NCBI RefSeq assembly: GCF_009857745.1
Contig: NZ_WWEN01000003.1
Coordinates: forward strand, 310,001-374,000
Source: Thalassovita mangrovi
Lineage (GTDB): Bacteria; Pseudomonadota; Alphaproteobacteria; Rhodobacterales; Rhodobacteraceae
Length of the DNA: 64,000 nt
Reading direction: 5' to 3'
The position numbers were made by a program, and so were the translations under genes. The notes under the pieces were generated by a model. The model saw only the letters and a program-made list of their open reading frames with translations. It was not told where the DNA came from and did no database searches. Shown here piece after piece: positions 9,320-19,192 of the stretch (position 1 is its first letter; each line of letters starts with the position of its first letter).

Positions 9320-10303
9320 TCAGCTGATTTTCAGGTTCTTCGCCGATTCCTTGATCGCGTCGTATTGCCCGGTCGGGCGGAAGCGCCACAGGTAATCGGG
9401 CAGCACCGCTTCCAGCGCAACCGGGTGGATGCCCAGATCGGTCAGCCCCTTGGCGCCCTCGGACACCACGTTGTCATTCGCCAGCAGCTTCACCTGATCG
9501 CCGGTCAGCGGCGATTTGAACAGGCCGAGGCTGATCTTGCTGGTCAGCTGACCGAAGAACGCCACGATCCGGGCCAGCCAAAACGGCAGGTTCATCACCA
9601 GCCGGCGGCGGCGCACCACGCTCAGCATCTGGCCCATCAAGTCGCGCATCGTGTTCACGTCGGGCCCGCCTAGTTCATAGACGCCCGGTTCCGCCTTGCC
9701 GTCGACCGCCAAGACGGCGGCCTTCGCCACGTCGTCGACATAGACCGGCTGGAACTTGGTGTCGCCGCCGACGATCGGCAGGATCGGCCCCATCCGCGAC
9801 ATCGACGCGAAGCGGTTGAAGAAATCGTCCTCGGACCCGAAGATCACCGACGGACGCAGGATTACCGCGTTGGGCATGTAGGACAGCACATTGGCTTCGC
9901 CCATCGCCTTGCTGCGGGCATATTCGCTGGCGCTGTCGGCATCGGCGCCGATGGCCGACAGGTGCACCATCGTTTCGATCCCCTGCTCGGCGGCGATACG
10001 GGCGATGCGCCCGGCGCCGTCGGCCTGGATCGCGCCGAACGTGTTCTTGCCGCTCTCGTTCATGATGCCGACGCAGTTCACCACCGCATCTGCGCCCTGC
10101 ATCACCGCCGCCACGCTGGCATCGTCGCGGATGTTGCACAGGACGGGTTCGACCTGTCCCGGCGCGCCATAGGGTTTGACATGCATCGCTTCGTTGGGGC
10201 GGCGTACGGCGACGCGGATGCGCCAGCCGTCTTTCGCCAGGCGCCGCGTAATGTAGCGGCCAACAAAGCCCGACCCGCCATAGATGGTCACGAGTTTCGA
10301 CAT
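9320..10303 (-). CDS. NDUFA9-like complex I accessory protein (extended SDR fold)
   Basis: The 327-residue product is an NAD(P)-binding Rossmann protein with the N-terminal [16 protein letters not shown] motif. It matches the NAD-dependent epimerase/NDUFA9 group, an accessory subunit or assembly factor of respiratory complex I. The catalytic YxxxK of active SDR enzymes survives only as a YARSK sequence near residue 130. The ATG at 10303 was chosen because it places the dinucleotide motif at residue 6; the upstream extension is unsupported. Its pairing with uppP is, from memory, frequent in Rhodobacteraceae. Confidence 0.88.
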   Translation of the reverse strand: MSKLVTIYGGSGFVGRYITRRLAKDGWRIRVAVRRPNEAMHVKPYGAPGQVEPVLCNIRDDASVAAVMQGADAVVNCVGIMNESGKNTFGAIQADGAGRIARIAAEQGIETMVHLSAIGADADSASEYARSKAMGEANVLSYMPNAVILRPSVIFGSEDDFFNRFASMSRMGPILPIVGGDTKFQPVYVDDVAKAAVLAVDGKAEPGVYELGGPDVNTMRDLMGQMLSVVRRRRLVMNLPFWLARIVAFFGQLTSKISLGLFKSPLTGDQVKLLANDNVVSEGAKGLTDLGIHPVALEAVLPDYLWRFRPTGQYDAIKESAKNLKIS

Positions 10304-10450
10304 AAGGATGACTCCGGCAGATAAAATTTGCTGCGTCGTTCCTAGCCGCACAAGGATGCCCGGACAAGGAAATAAGCCCGGAGTGAAAAAAGTTGAAAAA
10401 CCTCGTTGACACCACCTGCGGGCAGGGATACATCGCCCCCCACGACACCT

Positions 10451-10537
10451 GCCCAGGTGGCGGAATTGGTAGACGCGCTAGCTTCAGGTGCTAGTGTCCG
10501 TATGGACGTGGAGGTTCGAGTCCTCTCCTGGGCACCA
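10451..10537 (+). tRNA. tRNA-Leu, anticodon CAG
   Basis: The 87-base sequence has a seven-pair acceptor stem (10451-10457 with 10527-10533), discriminator A and an encoded CCA at 10535-10537. The anticodon stem and loop read CTAGC-TTCAGGT-GCTAG, so the anticodon is CAG for CUG codons. The long variable arm (TGTCCGTATGGACG) is typical of class II leucine tRNA, and the T arm contains GGTTCGAGTCC. Confidence 0.96.
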
Positions 10538-10607
10538 TTCCCCTAACATTGATATACCGCCCGCAAACCCCCGGAAAACATTGCTTTCCAGGCGGTCGTT
10601 CTGCGCG

Positions 10608-11402
10608 TCAGTCCGACAGCAGCGGCATCACCAGCGAAAACAGTTCCGCCTGCGAAGAGATCGCGCATTTGCGGTAGAGCTGCTTACGGAACACCTTGAC
10701 CGTCTGCGGGCTGATTCCCAGCCGCAGCCCGATCGACACCGACCCGTGACCGCGCAGAATCAGCAGCGCGACCTCGGATTGCCGCTGGCTCAGCGCGATG
10801 TCGTGGCGCTCGATCAGCCGTTGCCGCACCCGGTCGACCAGCGCCGCGTCGGTATAATCGCCGCTCGACGACAGCCCGGCCCATTGCTTGGCAACCAATC
10901 CGCAGGCAATCGCGCTCAATCTGTGGGCAATTTCCATGTCGCGCGGGGAAAAACTGCGGCCCGAACTGGCGTCGCGGCCAAGGCAGATATGCACCGAAAC
11001 GCCCTCGGCCGGATACGCGACATAGGCGATTTCATCGACCAAGGTGGTGCGGCGGTAATAGCTGGCGAAATATTCATTGCGGTGGAACTGGTCGGGGGCG
11101 AAATCGCGCAGCCGGTATAGCCCGGGATCGACCCGGGTCACGTGCAGTTCGTGGAACGGATCGATCAGGTAAGCCCCTGAAATATAATCGCTATCTATCC
11201 TTTCATGCACCGAGGGAACGCGCGCCTGGCAGAACAGGATTTCCGGCCTGCGGGTCTGGAAATAGGCCAGCATCGTTGTGTTGTCGATTTCGATGCAACG
11301 GTGCAACCACGCATAGAAGGCCGGCGCGAAATCGTCGGTTCCAAGCGCGGCGATCGCGGCGCCAAGATAGGCTTCGGTCGAGTTCGGCAAGGCCCGCATC
11401 AT
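10608..11402 (-). CDS. LuxR-type HTH transcriptional regulator
   Basis: A 264-residue regulator with a C-terminal LuxR-type winged helix at about residues 200-262 ([16 protein letters not shown] then [17 protein letters not shown]). The N-terminal 180 residues match no sensor domain I can name; they lack the acyl-homoserine-lactone-domain WxxxYxxxxY pattern. It diverges from a polyamine-type ABC operon and is probably its regulator. Start is ATG at 11402 or the adjacent ATG at 11399; the second has better spacing from AAGGGGG. That ribosome binding site lies inside an operator-like palindrome, which suggests self-regulation. Confidence 0.85.
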   Translation of the reverse strand: MMRALPNSTEAYLGAAIAALGTDDFAPAFYAWLHRCIEIDNTTMLAYFQTRRPEILFCQARVPSVHERIDSDYISGAYLIDPFHELHVTRVDPGLYRLRDFAPDQFHRNEYFASYYRRTTLVDEIAYVAYPAEGVSVHICLGRDASSGRSFSPRDMEIAHRLSAIACGLVAKQWAGLSSSGDYTDAALVDRVRQRLIERHDIALSQRQSEVALLILRGHGSVSIGLRLGISPQTVKVFRKQLYRKCAISSQAELFSLVMPLLSD

Positions 11403-11469
11403 ACCCCCTTGGGGGTATATACCCCCGAAACTGGCTCTCCTTAGCATTAGTGGCGTGAATTGGGGGTAT
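11401..11469. promoter_or_regulatory. four GGGGGTAT half-sites, probable operator for the divergent LuxR and ABC genes
   Basis: ATACCCCC at 11401-11408, GGGGGTAT at 11411-11418, ATACCCCC at 11419-11426 and GGGGGTAT at 11462-11469. The middle two make a perfect 16-bp palindrome (11411-11426). The first two make a hairpin that in the regulator mRNA would hide its ribosome binding site and start codon. The fourth site lies 28 bp before the ABC ATPase start. Confidence 0.7.
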
Positions 11470-11496
11470 GCCGCAAGAGGGGTCCGGGAAAAGCCG

Positions 11497-12570
11497 ATGA
11501 ACCAGCACAGCATCGCCGTAGATGTCGACAAGGTCGTGAAACGATACGGCAGCGTCACTGCGCTGCACGGCGTGTCGATGGATATCCGCGAGGGTGAATT
11601 CTTCACCCTGCTGGGGCCCTCGGGCTGCGGCAAGACCACGTTGTTGCGCTGCATCGCGGGATTCGAGGATGTCAGCGAAGGATCGATCCGCCTGCATGGC
11701 GAAGACATCGCGCCGCTGCCGCCGCATAAGCGCCCGGTCAACACGGTGTTCCAGCAATACGCGCTGTTCCCGCATATGACGGTGCTCGAAAACGTGGCCT
11801 TCGGTCTGCTGCGCCGCGGCTGGTCGGCGATGGATGCCAATGGCCGCGCCCGCGAGGTGCTGGCGCTGGTGCAGCTTTCCGATTTCGCCAGGCGCAGCCC
11901 GGGGCAATTGTCGGGCGGTCAGCAGCAGCGCGTCGCGCTGGCCCGGGCGCTGGCGCCGGGGCCGCAGGTTCTGCTGCTGGATGAACCGCTGTCGGCGCTG
12001 GACCTGAAGCTGCGCCAGGCGGTTCGGGTCGAACTGAAACAGATCCAGCGCGAAACCGGCATCGCCTTCGTCTTCGTCACCCATGACCAGGAAGAGGCGC
12101 TGACCATGTCCGACCGCATCGCGGTCATGTCGGCGGGCCATGTGCAGCAGATCGGCACCCCGCGCGAAATTTACGAGGCGCCGGTCAATCGCTTCGTCGC
12201 GGATTTCATCGGCGAAACCAACCTGCTGGAGGTCGAGGTCGGCTCGGTCAGCGACGGTATGGCCGACATTGCCCTGCCGGGTGGCGCGCGGCTGACCTGC
12301 CCGGCGGCCGATGGCGCCCAGCGCGGCACGGGGCACCTGTCGATCCGTCCCGAACGCATCACCCCCGCGCCCGCAGGGGCGGGCAGCCTGCAGGCCACGG
12401 TCGAAGATCACGTCTATCTTGGCACCGATATCCAGCTGCATATGCGGCTGTCGGATGGCGAAGCGATGGTCGTGCGGATGCAGAACGCCGCGGCCGCCGG
12501 CATCCCCGAACGCGGCACCGTTCTGGGTCTTGAGGTGGAGGCGGGCGCGGCGCGCCTGCTGGCCGACTGA
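11497..12570 (+). CDS. ABC transporter ATP-binding protein, spermidine/putrescine (PotA) type
   Basis: The 357-residue ATPase powers import by the two permeases that follow. Walker A is at residues 40-48 (GPSGCGKTT), the Q-loop reads [10 protein letters not shown], the signature [15 protein letters not shown] and Walker [13 protein letters not shown] are intact, and a TOBE-type substrate-regulation domain fills the last 110 residues. The ATG at 11497 was preferred to an in-frame ATG at 11455 because the Walker A then falls at the PotA position. Its stop overlaps the next start by one base. The transported compound is unknown; polyamine or a related amine is the family expectation. Confidence 0.93.
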   Translation: MNQHSIAVDVDKVVKRYGSVTALHGVSMDIREGEFFTLLGPSGCGKTTLLRCIAGFEDVSEGSIRLHGEDIAPLPPHKRPVNTVFQQYALFPHMTVLENVAFGLLRRGWSAMDANGRAREVLALVQLSDFARRSPGQLSGGQQQRVALARALAPGPQVLLLDEPLSALDLKLRQAVRVELKQIQRETGIAFVFVTHDQEEALTMSDRIAVMSAGHVQQIGTPREIYEAPVNRFVADFIGETNLLEVEVGSVSDGMADIALPGGARLTCPAADGAQRGTGHLSIRPERITPAPAGAGSLQATVEDHVYLGTDIQLHMRLSDGEAMVVRMQNAAAAGIPERGTVLGLEVEAGAARLLAD

Positions 12571-13487
12571 TGGCGGGCGCCGCGCCGCAGGGCGCTTCCC
12601 GGTCCGAGATTTATCGCGGCAATGGCGGGCGGCTGATGCTGCCCGTGTGGGTGTTCATCGGCATCTTCCTGGTGCTGCCGGTGCTGCTGATGGCAATCTA
12701 TTCGGTGCTGACCAAGGAATTCCGCGGCGGCGTGATCTGGGATTTCACCCTGGCCGCCTATGACCAGTTCTTCCTCAATCGCGGCCTGTTCGGAGACGAA
12801 CCGCCAACCGTGGAATGGACCTATATCGGCATCTTCTGGCGTTCGATCTGGCAGGCGGGGCTGGCCACCGTGTTCTGCCTGCTGATCGGGTTCCCCACCG
12901 CCTGGTTCATCGCCACCCGCGACCCGCGCTCACGCTCGGTCTGGCTTTTCCTGATCACCATCCCCTATTGGGTGAACCTGCTGATCCGAACCGTGTCGAT
13001 GAAATTCCTGATCCGCGATACCGGGCCGCTGAACGAATTCCTGCTCTGGACCGGGGTGATTTCCGAACCCCTGTCGCTGATCAACACCAATTTCGCGGTG
13101 CAGCTGGGGCTGTTCTATTCCTACCTGCCCTTCATGGTGCTGCCGATCTATGCCGCCGTCGAACGCTACGATTTCTCGCTGTCCGAGGCGGCGGCGGATC
13201 TTTACGCCGACAGCTGGACCACTCTGCGGCTGATCATCCTGCCGGTGGTGAAACCCGGCATCGTGGCGGGCTGCATCCTGGTGTTCGTGCCCTCGCTCGG
13301 CGCCTTCCTGGCGCCCGACCTGCTGGGCGGGGCCAAGACCTTCATGATCGGGTCGCTGATCGAGGAACAGTTCAAGGGCGCGGCGGGCAACTGGCCCTTC
13401 GGCGCGGCGGCGGCGATGATCCTGCTGAGCATCGTGATGGGCGTGCTGCTGATCCACGCCCGCGCCCAGACCCGGGGGGATGGCTGA
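12570..13487 (+). CDS. ABC transporter permease, PotB type
   Basis: A 305-residue inner-membrane permease with about six membrane segments and the EAA loop ([20 protein letters not shown]) that contacts the ATPase. A large periplasmic loop lies between segments 1 and 2. It overlaps the ATPase gene and the next permease gene by one base each, so the operon is translationally coupled. Confidence 0.92.
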   Translation: MAGAAPQGASRSEIYRGNGGRLMLPVWVFIGIFLVLPVLLMAIYSVLTKEFRGGVIWDFTLAAYDQFFLNRGLFGDEPPTVEWTYIGIFWRSIWQAGLATVFCLLIGFPTAWFIATRDPRSRSVWLFLITIPYWVNLLIRTVSMKFLIRDTGPLNEFLLWTGVISEPLSLINTNFAVQLGLFYSYLPFMVLPIYAAVERYDFSLSEAAADLYADSWTTLRLIILPVVKPGIVAGCILVFVPSLGAFLAPDLLGGAKTFMIGSLIEEQFKGAAGNWPFGAAAAMILLSIVMGVLLIHARAQTRGDG

Positions 13488-14293
13488 TGGCCACCACCGA
13501 CCTGCGCCGCTTCACCGGGTTCCGGGCGATCACCATCCTCTGCCTCGTGGTGCTGTACGCGCCGCTGGTGATCGTGGCGGTCTACAGCTTCAACGATTCC
13601 ACCTCGATCACCCGCTGGGGCGGGTTTTCGTTCAAATGGTACGCCGATGTCTTCACCGGCCCCGACGCGCCCAAGTTCCGCGCCGCCGCGATCAATTCCT
13701 TCACCATCGCCATCGGTGCGGCCACCTGCGCCACCGCGATCGCCACCGCCGCCGCCGTGGCGATGAACCGCGCCGGACGGTTCCGCGGCAAGACGGCGAG
13801 CCTGGCACTGATCAACCTGCCGCTGATGGTGCCCGAAATCGTGACTGCCGTGGCGTCGCTGATCTTCTTCATCACCATCGGGTTCAAGACCGGGCTGATG
13901 ACCATCTTCATCGCCCATATCGTGTTCTGCATCCCGTTTGCCTACCTGCCGATCTCGGCCCGGATGCAAAGCATTCCCGACATGTACGAACAGGCGGCGA
14001 TGGACCTTTACGCGACGCCTTGGGAAGCCTTCCGGCTGGTGCTGCTGCCACTGATGGTGCCGGGCATCCTGTCGGGCTTCCTGCTCGCCTTCATCATTTC
14101 TCTCGACGATTTCCTGATCACGAATTTCGTCAAGGGCGCGGGTGTCGAAACCCTGCCCACGGCGATCTTCGGGTCGGTCAAACAGGGCATCAAGCCCAAC
14201 ATCATGGCCATCTCGACGCTGCTCTTGGGCGTTTCGGTGGTCTTCGTCACGCTTTCCTGGATCATCGGGCGGGCGGGGCAATCAAAACAATAA
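13487..14293 (+). CDS. ABC transporter permease, PotC type
   Basis: A 268-residue partner permease with six predicted membrane segments. Its EAA loop reads [20 protein letters not shown]. The ATG at 13487 overlaps the stop of the preceding permease (TGATG). It forms the heterodimeric channel with the 12570-13487 product. Confidence 0.92.
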   Translation: MATTDLRRFTGFRAITILCLVVLYAPLVIVAVYSFNDSTSITRWGGFSFKWYADVFTGPDAPKFRAAAINSFTIAIGAATCATAIATAAAVAMNRAGRFRGKTASLALINLPLMVPEIVTAVASLIFFITIGFKTGLMTIFIAHIVFCIPFAYLPISARMQSIPDMYEQAAMDLYATPWEAFRLVLLPLMVPGILSGFLLAFIISLDDFLITNFVKGAGVETLPTAIFGSVKQGIKPNIMAISTLLLGVSVVFVTLSWIIGRAGQSKQ

Positions 14294-14325
14294 CCAAAAC
14301 GACAATCAACAGCGGAGACACCCTC

Positions 14326-15351
14326 ATGAAAACCTTCCTGACCACCACCGCCCTTGCCCTGGGCCTTGCCACGGCGGCCGCCGCCGAGGGCGAGCTGAAA
14401 ATCTATCACTGGTTCGAATACATCCCGCAGGAATTGCTGGATAAGTTCGCCGCCGAATACGACGTCAAGGTGACGATGGACACCTTCGACAGCAACGAAG
14501 CCCTGCTGGCCGCGCTGAAGGCGGGCAAGATGGGGTCCTATGACGTGGCCGTGCCCGGCGATTACATGGTCAAGATCATGGGCGACGAAGGCATGCTCGA
14601 CACCTTCACGCCCGACGAAATGCCCAATCTCGGCAATATCCAGGACCAGTGGATGGATGTCGATTTCGACCCGGGCCGCAAATCCTCGATCCCGTATCAG
14701 TGGGGCTCGACCTCGTTCTCGGTGAACACCGAGGTCTATACCGGTCCGCTCGACAGCCTCGGCCTGATCTTCGATCCGCCGGAGGAGCTGAAGGGCAAGA
14801 TCAACGTGCTGGATACTTCCGGCGAAACCCTGACCCTGGCGTCGCTTTACGCCGGCATTCCGCAATGCACCTCGGACCGCACCCAGCTCAAGGCGCTGAA
14901 CGATCTGGTGCAGGCGGCGAAGCCGTATTGGGCCAGCTTCGGGTCTGATGTGGCCAAGGACGTGCTGGTATCGGGTGATGCCGCTGCCGGGATGATCTGG
15001 TCGGGCTTTTCCGCCAAGGCCCGCGCCGAGGGTGCGCCGATCCAGTATGTGTTCCCGAAAGAGGGCATGATCGTCTGGATGGATAACGTGGTGCTGCTGA
15101 AGGATGCGCCGAACCGCGACAACGCGCTGAAGTTCATGAACTTCCTGCTGGAGCCGGAAAACGCCGCCGCCGTCACCAACTACGCCGCCTATACGTCGGG
15201 CGTGAAGGGTGTGGAGGAATTCCTGCTGCCGGAAATCGCCAATTCGCCGGAATCCAATCCGCCCGCGGATGTGAAGGGCGTCTTCGTGCAGGCCTGCCCG
15301 GAAGAGGTGCAGGTCATGTATGACGCCATCTGGACCAACCTGAAGAAGTGA
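14326..15351 (+). CDS. ABC transporter substrate-binding protein, PotD/PotF type
   Basis: A 341-residue periplasmic binding protein with a Sec signal peptide cleaved after about residue 20 (TAAAAEG). The mature part begins LKIYHWFEYIPQELLDKF and contains the SYDVAVPGDYMV segment typical of the PotD/PotF family, whose members bind putrescine or spermidine. Known family members use acidic and aromatic residues to bind the amine; I cannot assign the ligand here. A 32-base leader without a hairpin separates it from the permease gene. Confidence 0.92.
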   Translation: MKTFLTTTALALGLATAAAAEGELKIYHWFEYIPQELLDKFAAEYDVKVTMDTFDSNEALLAALKAGKMGSYDVAVPGDYMVKIMGDEGMLDTFTPDEMPNLGNIQDQWMDVDFDPGRKSSIPYQWGSTSFSVNTEVYTGPLDSLGLIFDPPEELKGKINVLDTSGETLTLASLYAGIPQCTSDRTQLKALNDLVQAAKPYWASFGSDVAKDVLVSGDAAAGMIWSGFSAKARAEGAPIQYVFPKEGMIVWMDNVVLLKDAPNRDNALKFMNFLLEPENAAAVTNYAAYTSGVKGVEEFLLPEIANSPESNPPADVKGVFVQACPEEVQVMYDAIWTNLKK

Positions 15352-15353
15352 CG

Positions 15354-16115
15354 ATGAAGATCGCCATATATCAGGGGCCGCCCATCGGCGGCGATATCGA
15401 GGCGGGATTTGCCCGCCTCGATGCGCAAACCCGCGCGGCGGCGCAGGCGGGGGCAGCGATGATCGTCTTCCCCGAACTGTTCCTGCCCGGCTACAACCGG
15501 CCCGACCTGCACGGTACCCTGTCCCAGCCGCTGGGCGGGGAATGGTGCAACCGGGTGGCGGGGATCGCGCGCGAAACCGGCTGCGCCATCACTCTGGGCT
15601 GGGCCGAACGCGACGGCGACACGGTTTACAACGCCGCCACCGCCATCGGGGCGGATGGTGCGGTTCTGGGCCATTACCGCAAGATCCAGCTGTACGGCCC
15701 GATGGAACAGGCCAGCTTCGCGTTTGGCGACAGCTACTGCACCTTCGACTTCATGGGCACGACTGTGGGTCTGCTGATCTGCTATGACGTGGAATTCGCG
15801 CCGCATGTGCGGGCACTGGCGGAACGCGGGGCGAAGCTGATCCTGATCCCAACCGCCAACCCGGCGGGGTTCGAACATGTGTCCACCACCTTCGTGCCGT
15901 CGCGCGCGGCCGAGATGGACCTGACCATCGCCTATGCCAATTTCTGTGGCGCCGAGGGCGATCTGACCTTTGGCGGCCATTCATTGATCGCGGGCCCCGA
16001 CGCCCGCCCGATCGTCAGCGCCGGCACGTCCGAAGCGCTGCTGATCGCCGATATTTCGCAGCCCATCGATCCGGCGCTGCGCTCCATGCAACTTGCCGAT
16101 TTCAAGGAGGTCTGA
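15354..16115 (+). CDS. carbon-nitrogen hydrolase (nitrilase superfamily), 5-aminopentanamidase/N-carbamoylputrescine amidase-like
   Basis: The 253-residue cytosolic enzyme has the complete nitrilase-superfamily triad: Glu41 (FPELFLPGY), Lys110 (YRKIQLYG) and Cys143 (LLICYDVEF). The opening KIAIYQG, the CYDVEF motif and the later ANFCGAEGD segment resemble, from memory, DavA of Pseudomonas (5-aminopentanamide to 5-aminovalerate). N-carbamoylputrescine amidase is the main alternative. A GTG at 15348 overlaps the binding-protein stop and is a possible start. Its place directly after an amine-type transporter and before an omega-aminotransferase fits hydrolysis of an omega-amino amide or carbamoyl amine. 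Confidence 0.85.
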   Translation: MKIAIYQGPPIGGDIEAGFARLDAQTRAAAQAGAAMIVFPELFLPGYNRPDLHGTLSQPLGGEWCNRVAGIARETGCAITLGWAERDGDTVYNAATAIGADGAVLGHYRKIQLYGPMEQASFAFGDSYCTFDFMGTTVGLLICYDVEFAPHVRALAERGAKLILIPTANPAGFEHVSTTFVPSRAAEMDLTIAYANFCGAEGDLTFGGHSLIAGPDARPIVSAGTSEALLIADISQPIDPALRSMQLADFKEV

Positions 16116-16118
16116 ATA

Positions 16119-17483
16119 ATGTCTCTCGATCTGGACACATCCACCGACGGGGTACTTACCGCCGACACCCATCTGGTGCAAAGCTTTGCCGATCTGAACG
16201 CGCTGAAACAGGATGGCGCGCGCACGGTGATCGTGGGGGCCGAAGGCGCCTATGTCACCGACAGCGAAGGCAACCAACTGATCGACGGGATCGGCGGGCT
16301 GTGGTGCGTCAACGCGGGGCATCGGCGGCGCGAAATCATCGACGCGATCACCGAACAACTGGAAACGCTGGATTTCTATTCGACCTTCTACAACTTCACC
16401 CACCCGGCCGCCGCCGGTCTGGCCGCCAAGCTAGCCGAGCTGGCGCCGGGGCACCTGAACAAGGTGCATTTCGGCAATTCCGGGTCGGTCGCCAATGACA
16501 GCGCGATCCGCATCCTGCACCATTATTACAACCGTCTGGGCCAGCCGAAGAAGAAACAGGTTCTCAGCCGCCAGGGCGCCTATCACGGCTCCACCTACCT
16601 GGCGATCGCAATGACCACGCCGGAATATTCCGAAGGCTGGGACAAGGCCGAGGGGCTGATCCATCACCTGAAGAAGCCGCATCACTGGCGTGAAGGCGAG
16701 GGGATGAGCGAGGCCGAATTCCTCGACGCGCTGATCGCCGACGCGAAGGGCCGGATCGAAGCAATCGGGGCCGAAAACATCGCCTGCTTCATCGCCGAAC
16801 CGATCATGGGCGCCGGTGGCATCATCGTACCGCCCAAGGGCTATCACGCCGCGATGGGCGCGCTGTGCCGCGATTACGAGATCAAGTATATCTCGGACGA
16901 GGTGGTCACCGCCTTCGGCCGTCTGGGGCATTTCTTCGCCTCCAAGGATGTCTTCGACGTGCAGCCCGATATCATCACCACCGCCAAGGGTCTGACCTCG
17001 GGCTATCAGCCGCTGTCGGCCACGATCATGAGCGATGAAATCTACGAAGTGATTTCGGGCGAGAGCGGCAGTTTCCTGCACGGCATGACCTATTCCGGCC
17101 ACCCCGCCGCCGCCGCCGCGGGGCTTGCCAATATCGCGCTGATGGAACGCGATCAGATTCCGCAAACCGTCCGCACCACCGGCAAGCTGTTCGAGGGCAA
17201 ACTGCGCGACCTGGCTGATATGGACATGGTCGGCGAAGTGCGCGGCAGCCATTTCATGATGGGCATCGAATTCGTCCGCGACAAGGCGGCGAAGACGCCG
17301 TTCGAGGTCGAGGACATGATCGGGCTGAAGGTCGCGCAGGCGGCGCAGAAACGCGGCCTGATCGCGCGGCCCTTGGGCAATATCCTGATCCTGTCGCCGA
17401 CGCTGGTGATGGACGAGGCAATGATCGACACCACGGCAGGGATCTTGTGCGAAAGCATCGCCGAGGTTCAAAATAGTCTCTAA
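16119..17483 (+). CDS. class III aminotransferase (omega-amino acid/amine:pyruvate type)
   Basis: A 454-residue PLP enzyme. The cofactor lysine is Lys290 in TTAKGLTSGYQPL, preceded by the SDEVVTAFGRLG region that contacts the pyridine ring. The N terminus (DGIGGLWCVNAGH) and overall length match fold-type I omega-transaminases that act on putrescine, beta-alanine or taurine. It lies three bases after the amidase gene and would convert the amino group of the amidase product, releasing an aldehyde. The amino acceptor is probably pyruvate, by family. Confidence 0.92.
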   Translation: MSLDLDTSTDGVLTADTHLVQSFADLNALKQDGARTVIVGAEGAYVTDSEGNQLIDGIGGLWCVNAGHRRREIIDAITEQLETLDFYSTFYNFTHPAAAGLAAKLAELAPGHLNKVHFGNSGSVANDSAIRILHHYYNRLGQPKKKQVLSRQGAYHGSTYLAIAMTTPEYSEGWDKAEGLIHHLKKPHHWREGEGMSEAEFLDALIADAKGRIEAIGAENIACFIAEPIMGAGGIIVPPKGYHAAMGALCRDYEIKYISDEVVTAFGRLGHFFASKDVFDVQPDIITTAKGLTSGYQPLSATIMSDEIYEVISGESGSFLHGMTYSGHPAAAAAGLANIALMERDQIPQTVRTTGKLFEGKLRDLADMDMVGEVRGSHFMMGIEFVRDKAAKTPFEVEDMIGLKVAQAAQKRGLIARPLGNILILSPTLVMDEAMIDTTAGILCESIAEVQNSL

Positions 17484-17504
17484 TCCAGCGGAAAGGGGGG
17501 CATA

Positions 17505-18755
17505 ATGTCCGTTGAGAAAACCGAGGTCCTGATCGTCGGCGGCGGTCAGGCCGGGATCGCGATGAGCGAACATCTGAGCCGGGCGGGCGTGTCCCACCTG
17601 GTGCTGGAACGCGGCCGGATCGCCGAAAGCTGGCGCACGAAACGCTGGGATTCGCTGGTCGCCAACGGCCCCGCCTGGCATGACAAGTTCCCGGGGCTGG
17701 ATTTCAGCTGCGACCCGGACGGGTTTGCGACCAAGGACGAGGTCGCCGCTTACATGGAAACCTATGCCCAGCAGATCGACGCGCCAGTCCGCACCGGGGT
17801 CGACGTCACCTCGGTCACCCGGCTGGAGGGCCGGCAGGGCTTCCGCGCGGAAACCAGCGCCGGACCGGTCGAGGCCGATTACGTCGTCGCCGCCACCGGC
17901 CCGTTCCATCACCCGCTGATGCCCGATCTGGTGCCCGAAAGCGCCGGTGTCACGCAAATCCATTCCGTCGATTACCGCAACCCGGCGCAATTGCCCGAAG
18001 GCGCGGTTCTGGTCGTCGGCGCCGGATCGTCCGGCGTGCAGATCGCGGCGGAACTGCGCAAGGCGGGGCGCGATGTCTACCTGTCGGTGGGCCCGCACGG
18101 GCGTCCGCCGCGCAGCTACCGCGGCCGCGATTACTGCTGGTGGCTGGGCGTGCTGAACAAGTGGGATGCCGAATCCACGCCGGGGGTGGAACATGTCACC
18201 ATCTCGGTCAGCGGTGCCGAGGGCGGGCATACCGTCGATTTCCGCGAACTGGCCGCGACCGGGATCACCCTGCTGGGCCGGACCGGGGCCTATGAGGACG
18301 GCAAGCTGAGCTTCGCGCCGGACCTGGCCAAGAACATCGCCGAAGGGGACCGCAATTACCTTGCCGTGCTGGACGAGGCCGACGCTTATATCGACCGCAA
18401 CGGTCTGGACCTGCCGGAAGAACCCGAGGCACGGCAGATCGGCCCCGATCCCGATTGCGTCACCCATCCGATCTTGGAACTGGACCTCGCAAAGGCAGGC
18501 ATAACGACCATCGTCTGGGCCACCGGCTTCGCGCTCGATTACGGTTGGCTCAAGGTCGATGCGCTCGACGACAAGGGGCAGCCGGCGCATCTGCGGGGGA
18601 TTTCGGACGAACCGGGGGTCTATTTCCTCGGGCTGCCGTGGCAGACGCGGCGGGCCTCTTCCTTCATTTACGGCGTATGGCATGATGCTCGCTATATCGC
18701 CGATCACATCCTCAAGCGCCGCGCCTACCTCGCCTATCCGGGCGCGCCCAGTTAA
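17505..18755 (+). CDS. NAD(P)/FAD-dependent oxidoreductase, flavin monooxygenase-like
   Basis: The 416-residue product has an FAD-binding IVGGGQAGIAMSEHL motif at residues 10-20 and an NADPH-binding VVGAGSSGVQIAAEL motif near residue 170. The ATG motif of flavin monooxygenases appears as WATGFALDY near residue 338. It fits the trimethylamine-monooxygenase/Baeyer-Villiger-like group. In this operon it could oxidise an amine or an aldehyde product, but neither is shown by the sequence. No ribosome-site oddity; AAGGGGGG stands upstream of the ATG. Confidence 0.85.
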   Translation: MSVEKTEVLIVGGGQAGIAMSEHLSRAGVSHLVLERGRIAESWRTKRWDSLVANGPAWHDKFPGLDFSCDPDGFATKDEVAAYMETYAQQIDAPVRTGVDVTSVTRLEGRQGFRAETSAGPVEADYVVAATGPFHHPLMPDLVPESAGVTQIHSVDYRNPAQLPEGAVLVVGAGSSGVQIAAELRKAGRDVYLSVGPHGRPPRSYRGRDYCWWLGVLNKWDAESTPGVEHVTISVSGAEGGHTVDFRELAATGITLLGRTGAYEDGKLSFAPDLAKNIAEGDRNYLAVLDEADAYIDRNGLDLPEEPEARQIGPDPDCVTHPILELDLAKAGITTIVWATGFALDYGWLKVDALDDKGQPAHLRGISDEPGVYFLGLPWQTRRASSFIYGVWHDARYIADHILKRRAYLAYPGAPS

Positions 18756-18768
18756 GAACGGAACCCCA

Positions 18769-19182
18769 ATGGCCCATACCCGCATTCGCAAGTTCAACAC
18801 CCGCGATACCTATCCCGAACAGAAGCTCGACAACGACCTGTGCCAGGCGGTGGTCGCCCGCGGCGCCACCGTGTTCCTGCGCGGGCAATGCCCGCAGGAC
18901 CTGGACACGGCCGCAAACATCGCCAGCGCCGATCCGGTCGATCAGACCCATAAGGTGATGCAGAACATCCGCCAGCTGATCGGTGAAGCGGGGGGCGAGA
19001 TGGCGCACCTGTGCAAGGTGGTGGTCTACCTGACCGATGTGCGCCACCGCGAAGCGGTCTATCGCACCATGGGCGAATACATCAAAGGCATCCATCCGGT
19101 TTCCACCGGTGTGGTGGTGACGGCGCTGGCCCGGCCCGACTGGCTGGTCGAAATCGACGCGACCTTCGTGATCCCGGACTGA
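18769..19182 (+). CDS. Rid (YjgF/UK114) family protein lacking the catalytic arginine
   Basis: A 137-residue trimer-forming Rid-fold protein. By eye alignment to RidA, the arginine needed for 2-aminoacrylate deamination (Arg105 in enteric RidA) corresponds to Ser112 here (HPVSTGVVV). It is therefore probably not a general imine deaminase but one of the Rid subfamilies with pathway-specific roles. It follows the flavoprotein gene and precedes a DUF1028 gene. Confidence 0.88.
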   Translation: MAHTRIRKFNTRDTYPEQKLDNDLCQAVVARGATVFLRGQCPQDLDTAANIASADPVDQTHKVMQNIRQLIGEAGGEMAHLCKVVVYLTDVRHREAVYRTMGEYIKGIHPVSTGVVVTALARPDWLVEIDATFVIPD

Positions 19183-19192
19183 GGGGAAGCCC

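Noticed and set aside
11403-11840. N-terminal extension of the LuxR-type regulator
   Set aside because: The extension crosses the divergent promoter and the transporter ATPase gene, and it is not related to LuxR proteins. Translation more likely starts at 11402 or 11399.
16431-18800. Minus-strand open frame of 789 codons opposite the aminotransferase and flavoprotein genes
   Set aside because: Both plus-strand genes have complete active-site motifs and proper starts; the minus frame shows none.
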